A stretch of 64,000 bases of DNA from Lachnospiraceae bacterium (lineage in GTDB: Bacteria; Bacillota; Clostridia; Lachnospirales; Lachnospiraceae), in contig SVEL01000003.1 in the NCBI GenBank assembly GCA_015057425.1, positions 158,253-222,252 of the forward strand, given 5' to 3'. The notes below the pieces were generated by a model. It searched no databases. It was not told the DNA's origin and saw only the letters and a list, made by a program, of their open reading frames with translations. Both the position numbers and the translations under genes were made by a program. Of this stretch, positions 62,576-64,000 are shown piece after piece (position 1 is the first letter of the stretch; each line of letters opens with the position of its first letter).

Positions 62576-63868
62576 ATGAAACAGGATATGATAGTAATTC
62601 TTGATCTCGGTAGTACAGAAAACACAGTCATTGCCCGTCAGATTCGAGATATGGGCGTGTATAGTGAGATACATCCGCATGATATTACAGCCGAAGAACT
62701 TAAAGCCCTTGAAAATGTAAAAGGTATCATTTTAAACGGTGGTGAAAACAGAGTTGTAGATGGCGTAGAAATCGACGTATTACCTGAAATATACCAGTGT
62801 GGTTATCCGGTTATGGCTATCGACCATGCACCGGCAAAATGTGAACAGAAGTACGACAGCATACCGGATGAAGAAACAATCAAATCATTTATATTCGATA
62901 CATGTAAAGCAGAAGCAAACTGGAATATGAAGAACTTCATCGAAGACCAGATAGAAATCGTTCGTCGTCAGGTTGGAGACAAGAAAGTATTACTTGCATT
63001 GTCAGGTGGTGTAGATTCATCAGTAGTAGCTGCATTATTACTTAAAGCAATCGGCAACCAGTTAGTATGCGTTCACGTAAATCATGGTCTCATGAGAAAG
63101 AACGAATCAGAAAGCGTAGTCGAAGTATTTAGAAATCAGTTAAACGCAAATCTTATATATGTAGATGCAACAGAAAGATTCCTTACAAAGCTTGAAAACG
63201 TTGCAGACCCTGAACAGAAGAGAAAAATCATCGGTGGCGAGTTCATCCGTGTATTCGAAGAAGAAGCAAGAAAATTAGAAGGAATCGATTTCCTTGGACA
63301 GGGAACAATCTATCCTGACATCATCGAAAGCGGTACAAAGACAGCAAAATGTGTAAAATCACATCACAACGTAGGCGGTCTTCCGGAAGACCTTCAGTTT
63401 GAACTTGTAGAACCATTGGCACAGCTCTTCAAAGACGAAGTTCGTGCATGTGGTGTAGAACTTGGACTTCCTGCAGAAATGGTATATCGTCAGCCATTCC
63501 CTGGCCCTGGTCTTGGTGTACGTTGCCTTGGCGCAATCACACGCGACAGACTCGAAGCACTCCGCGAAGCAGACGCAATCCTTCGCGAAGAATTTGCAAA
63601 AGCAGGCCTCGACAAGCAGGTATGGCAGTACTTCACAGTAGTACCTGACTTCAAGGCAGTAGGCGTAAGAGACAATGCAAGAAGCATGGGCTACATGGTA
63701 GTAATCCGTGCCGTAAACACAATCGACGCTATGACAGCATCAATCGCAAGAATCGACTACGATATCCTTGAAAAGATAGCAGACAGAATCACAGCCGAAG
63801 TACCAAGCGTAAATCGCGTGACCTATGAAATTACGAAAAAACCGGTAGCTACGATAGAGTTTGAGTAA
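62576..63868 (+). CDS. guaA: GMP synthase with vestigial glutaminase domain
   Basis: 430 residues; normal glutamine-hydrolysing GuaA has about 510-525. The C-terminal part is complete: PP-loop ALSGGVDSSV (about 141-150), VHVNHGLMRKNE, GQGTIYPDIIESG, SHHNVGGLP, PFPGPGLGVR, and the dimerisation end VTYEITKKPVATIEFE. The N-terminal glutaminase domain keeps its beginning (DLGS, GVYSEIHPHDITAEEL, KGIILNGGENRV) but where the nucleophilic Cys loop (GICYG) should be it has MAIDHAP, and about 85 residues with the His/Glu pair are gone. It should still make GMP from XMP and ATP, using free ammonia or a separate glutaminase. A strong terminator follows. Confidence 0.92.
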   Translation: MKQDMIVILDLGSTENTVIARQIRDMGVYSEIHPHDITAEELKALENVKGIILNGGENRVVDGVEIDVLPEIYQCGYPVMAIDHAPAKCEQKYDSIPDEETIKSFIFDTCKAEANWNMKNFIEDQIEIVRRQVGDKKVLLALSGGVDSSVVAALLLKAIGNQLVCVHVNHGLMRKNESESVVEVFRNQLNANLIYVDATERFLTKLENVADPEQKRKIIGGEFIRVFEEEARKLEGIDFLGQGTIYPDIIESGTKTAKCVKSHHNVGGLPEDLQFELVEPLAQLFKDEVRACGVELGLPAEMVYRQPFPGPGLGVRCLGAITRDRLEALREADAILREEFAKAGLDKQVWQYFTVVPDFKAVGVRDNARSMGYMVVIRAVNTIDAMTASIARIDYDILEKIADRITAEVPSVNRVTYEITKKPVATIEFE

Positions 63869-63938
63869 GCTACATGTCCCAGGGCACTCAACTTTTTCCG
63901 TAATTTGCCCCAAAAAATCAAAGATTTTTAAGAAGAAT

Positions 63939-63987
63939 AGAAGTTATGACTAGACGTAATAAAGCGTCGTCATAACTTCTTTTTTTG
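63939..63987 (+). terminator. Terminator after guaA
   Basis: AGAAGTTATGAC (63939-63950) pairs perfectly with GTCATAACTTCT (63969-63980), with an inner GACG/CGTC stem, followed by seven T residues. Confidence 0.93.
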
Positions 63988-64000
63988 TATAGAAATTATA

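Overview
The window looks like a chromosomal segment from a motile, low-GC Gram-positive anaerobe of the Clostridia, most likely family Lachnospiraceae. The evidence is an AT-rich sequence with A/G-rich Shine-Dalgarno sites, type III glutamine synthetase, class B sortase, ftsEX-envC-ctpA followed by uvrBA, two chemoreceptors, a flagellin-like gene, and a beta-1,4-galactan locus of the kind used by plant-pectin degraders. The genus cannot be fixed from the sequence alone. Every gene except the flagellin-like one lies on the + strand. No insertion sequence, prophage or CRISPR array was seen.

Layout. 0-4 kb: cell-surface or extracellular genes (SGNH-like fragment, phosphodiester glycosidase, unknown anchored protein, sortase B). 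4-8.9 kb: glnN, a Ca2+/Na+ exchanger, a cyclophilin and a HAD-GNAT fusion. 8.9-13.6 kb: a complete peptide-type ABC transporter with its two ATPases fused. 13.7-18.6 kb: chemoreceptor, tRNA-Gln(CUG), CvfB-like protein, RidA, CPBP protease, YjfB-like motility protein. 18.8-30.6 kb: a MsmX/UgpC-type sugar-importer ATPase, a PucR/CdaR regulator, ftsEX-envC-ctpA, and uvrB-uvrA behind a LexA box. 30.8-36.4 kb: a Cys-rich XRE regulator, a deacetylase, CapA, a MATE exporter and a membrane zinc protease. 36.4-37.4 kb: an Abi_2 (AbiD/F-type HEPN) gene preceded by its own promoter and a short structured RNA. 37.5-51.5 kb: the galactan locus. 51.5-54 kb: a NlpC/P60 lipoprotein whose ribosome-binding site is buried in a 14-bp hairpin, then a divergent flagellin. 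54-59 kb: a repeat-rich accessory zone with flavin reductase, chemoreceptor, SdpR/SdpI-like pair and OhrR-like regulator. 59-64 kb: aldo/keto reductase, GH51 arabinofuranosidase and a GMP synthase whose glutaminase domain has lost its catalytic residues.

How the galactan genes should work together (inference from families). A secreted GH53 lipoprotein with a galactan-binding module cuts galactan outside the cell. A lipoprotein and two permeases import the oligosaccharides. The locus has no ATPase, so the MsmX/UgpC-like ATPase at 18.8 kb is the obvious candidate partner. A cytoplasmic GH53 and a GH42 beta-galactosidase finish the degradation. A LacI-family regulator probably acts at TTGCGCAA-type sites found both in its own promoter and upstream of the binding protein. 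Three genes inside the operon have no obvious role: a DUF3863/3864-like putative glycosidase, a 75-residue zinc ribbon and a TraX-like membrane protein.

Best candidates for something undescribed: the RNA/HEPN pair at 36.4 kb, the GMP synthase with a vestigial glutaminase domain, the AGTAGGTA hairpin array at 54.0-54.3 kb, and the orphan genes of the galactan operon.
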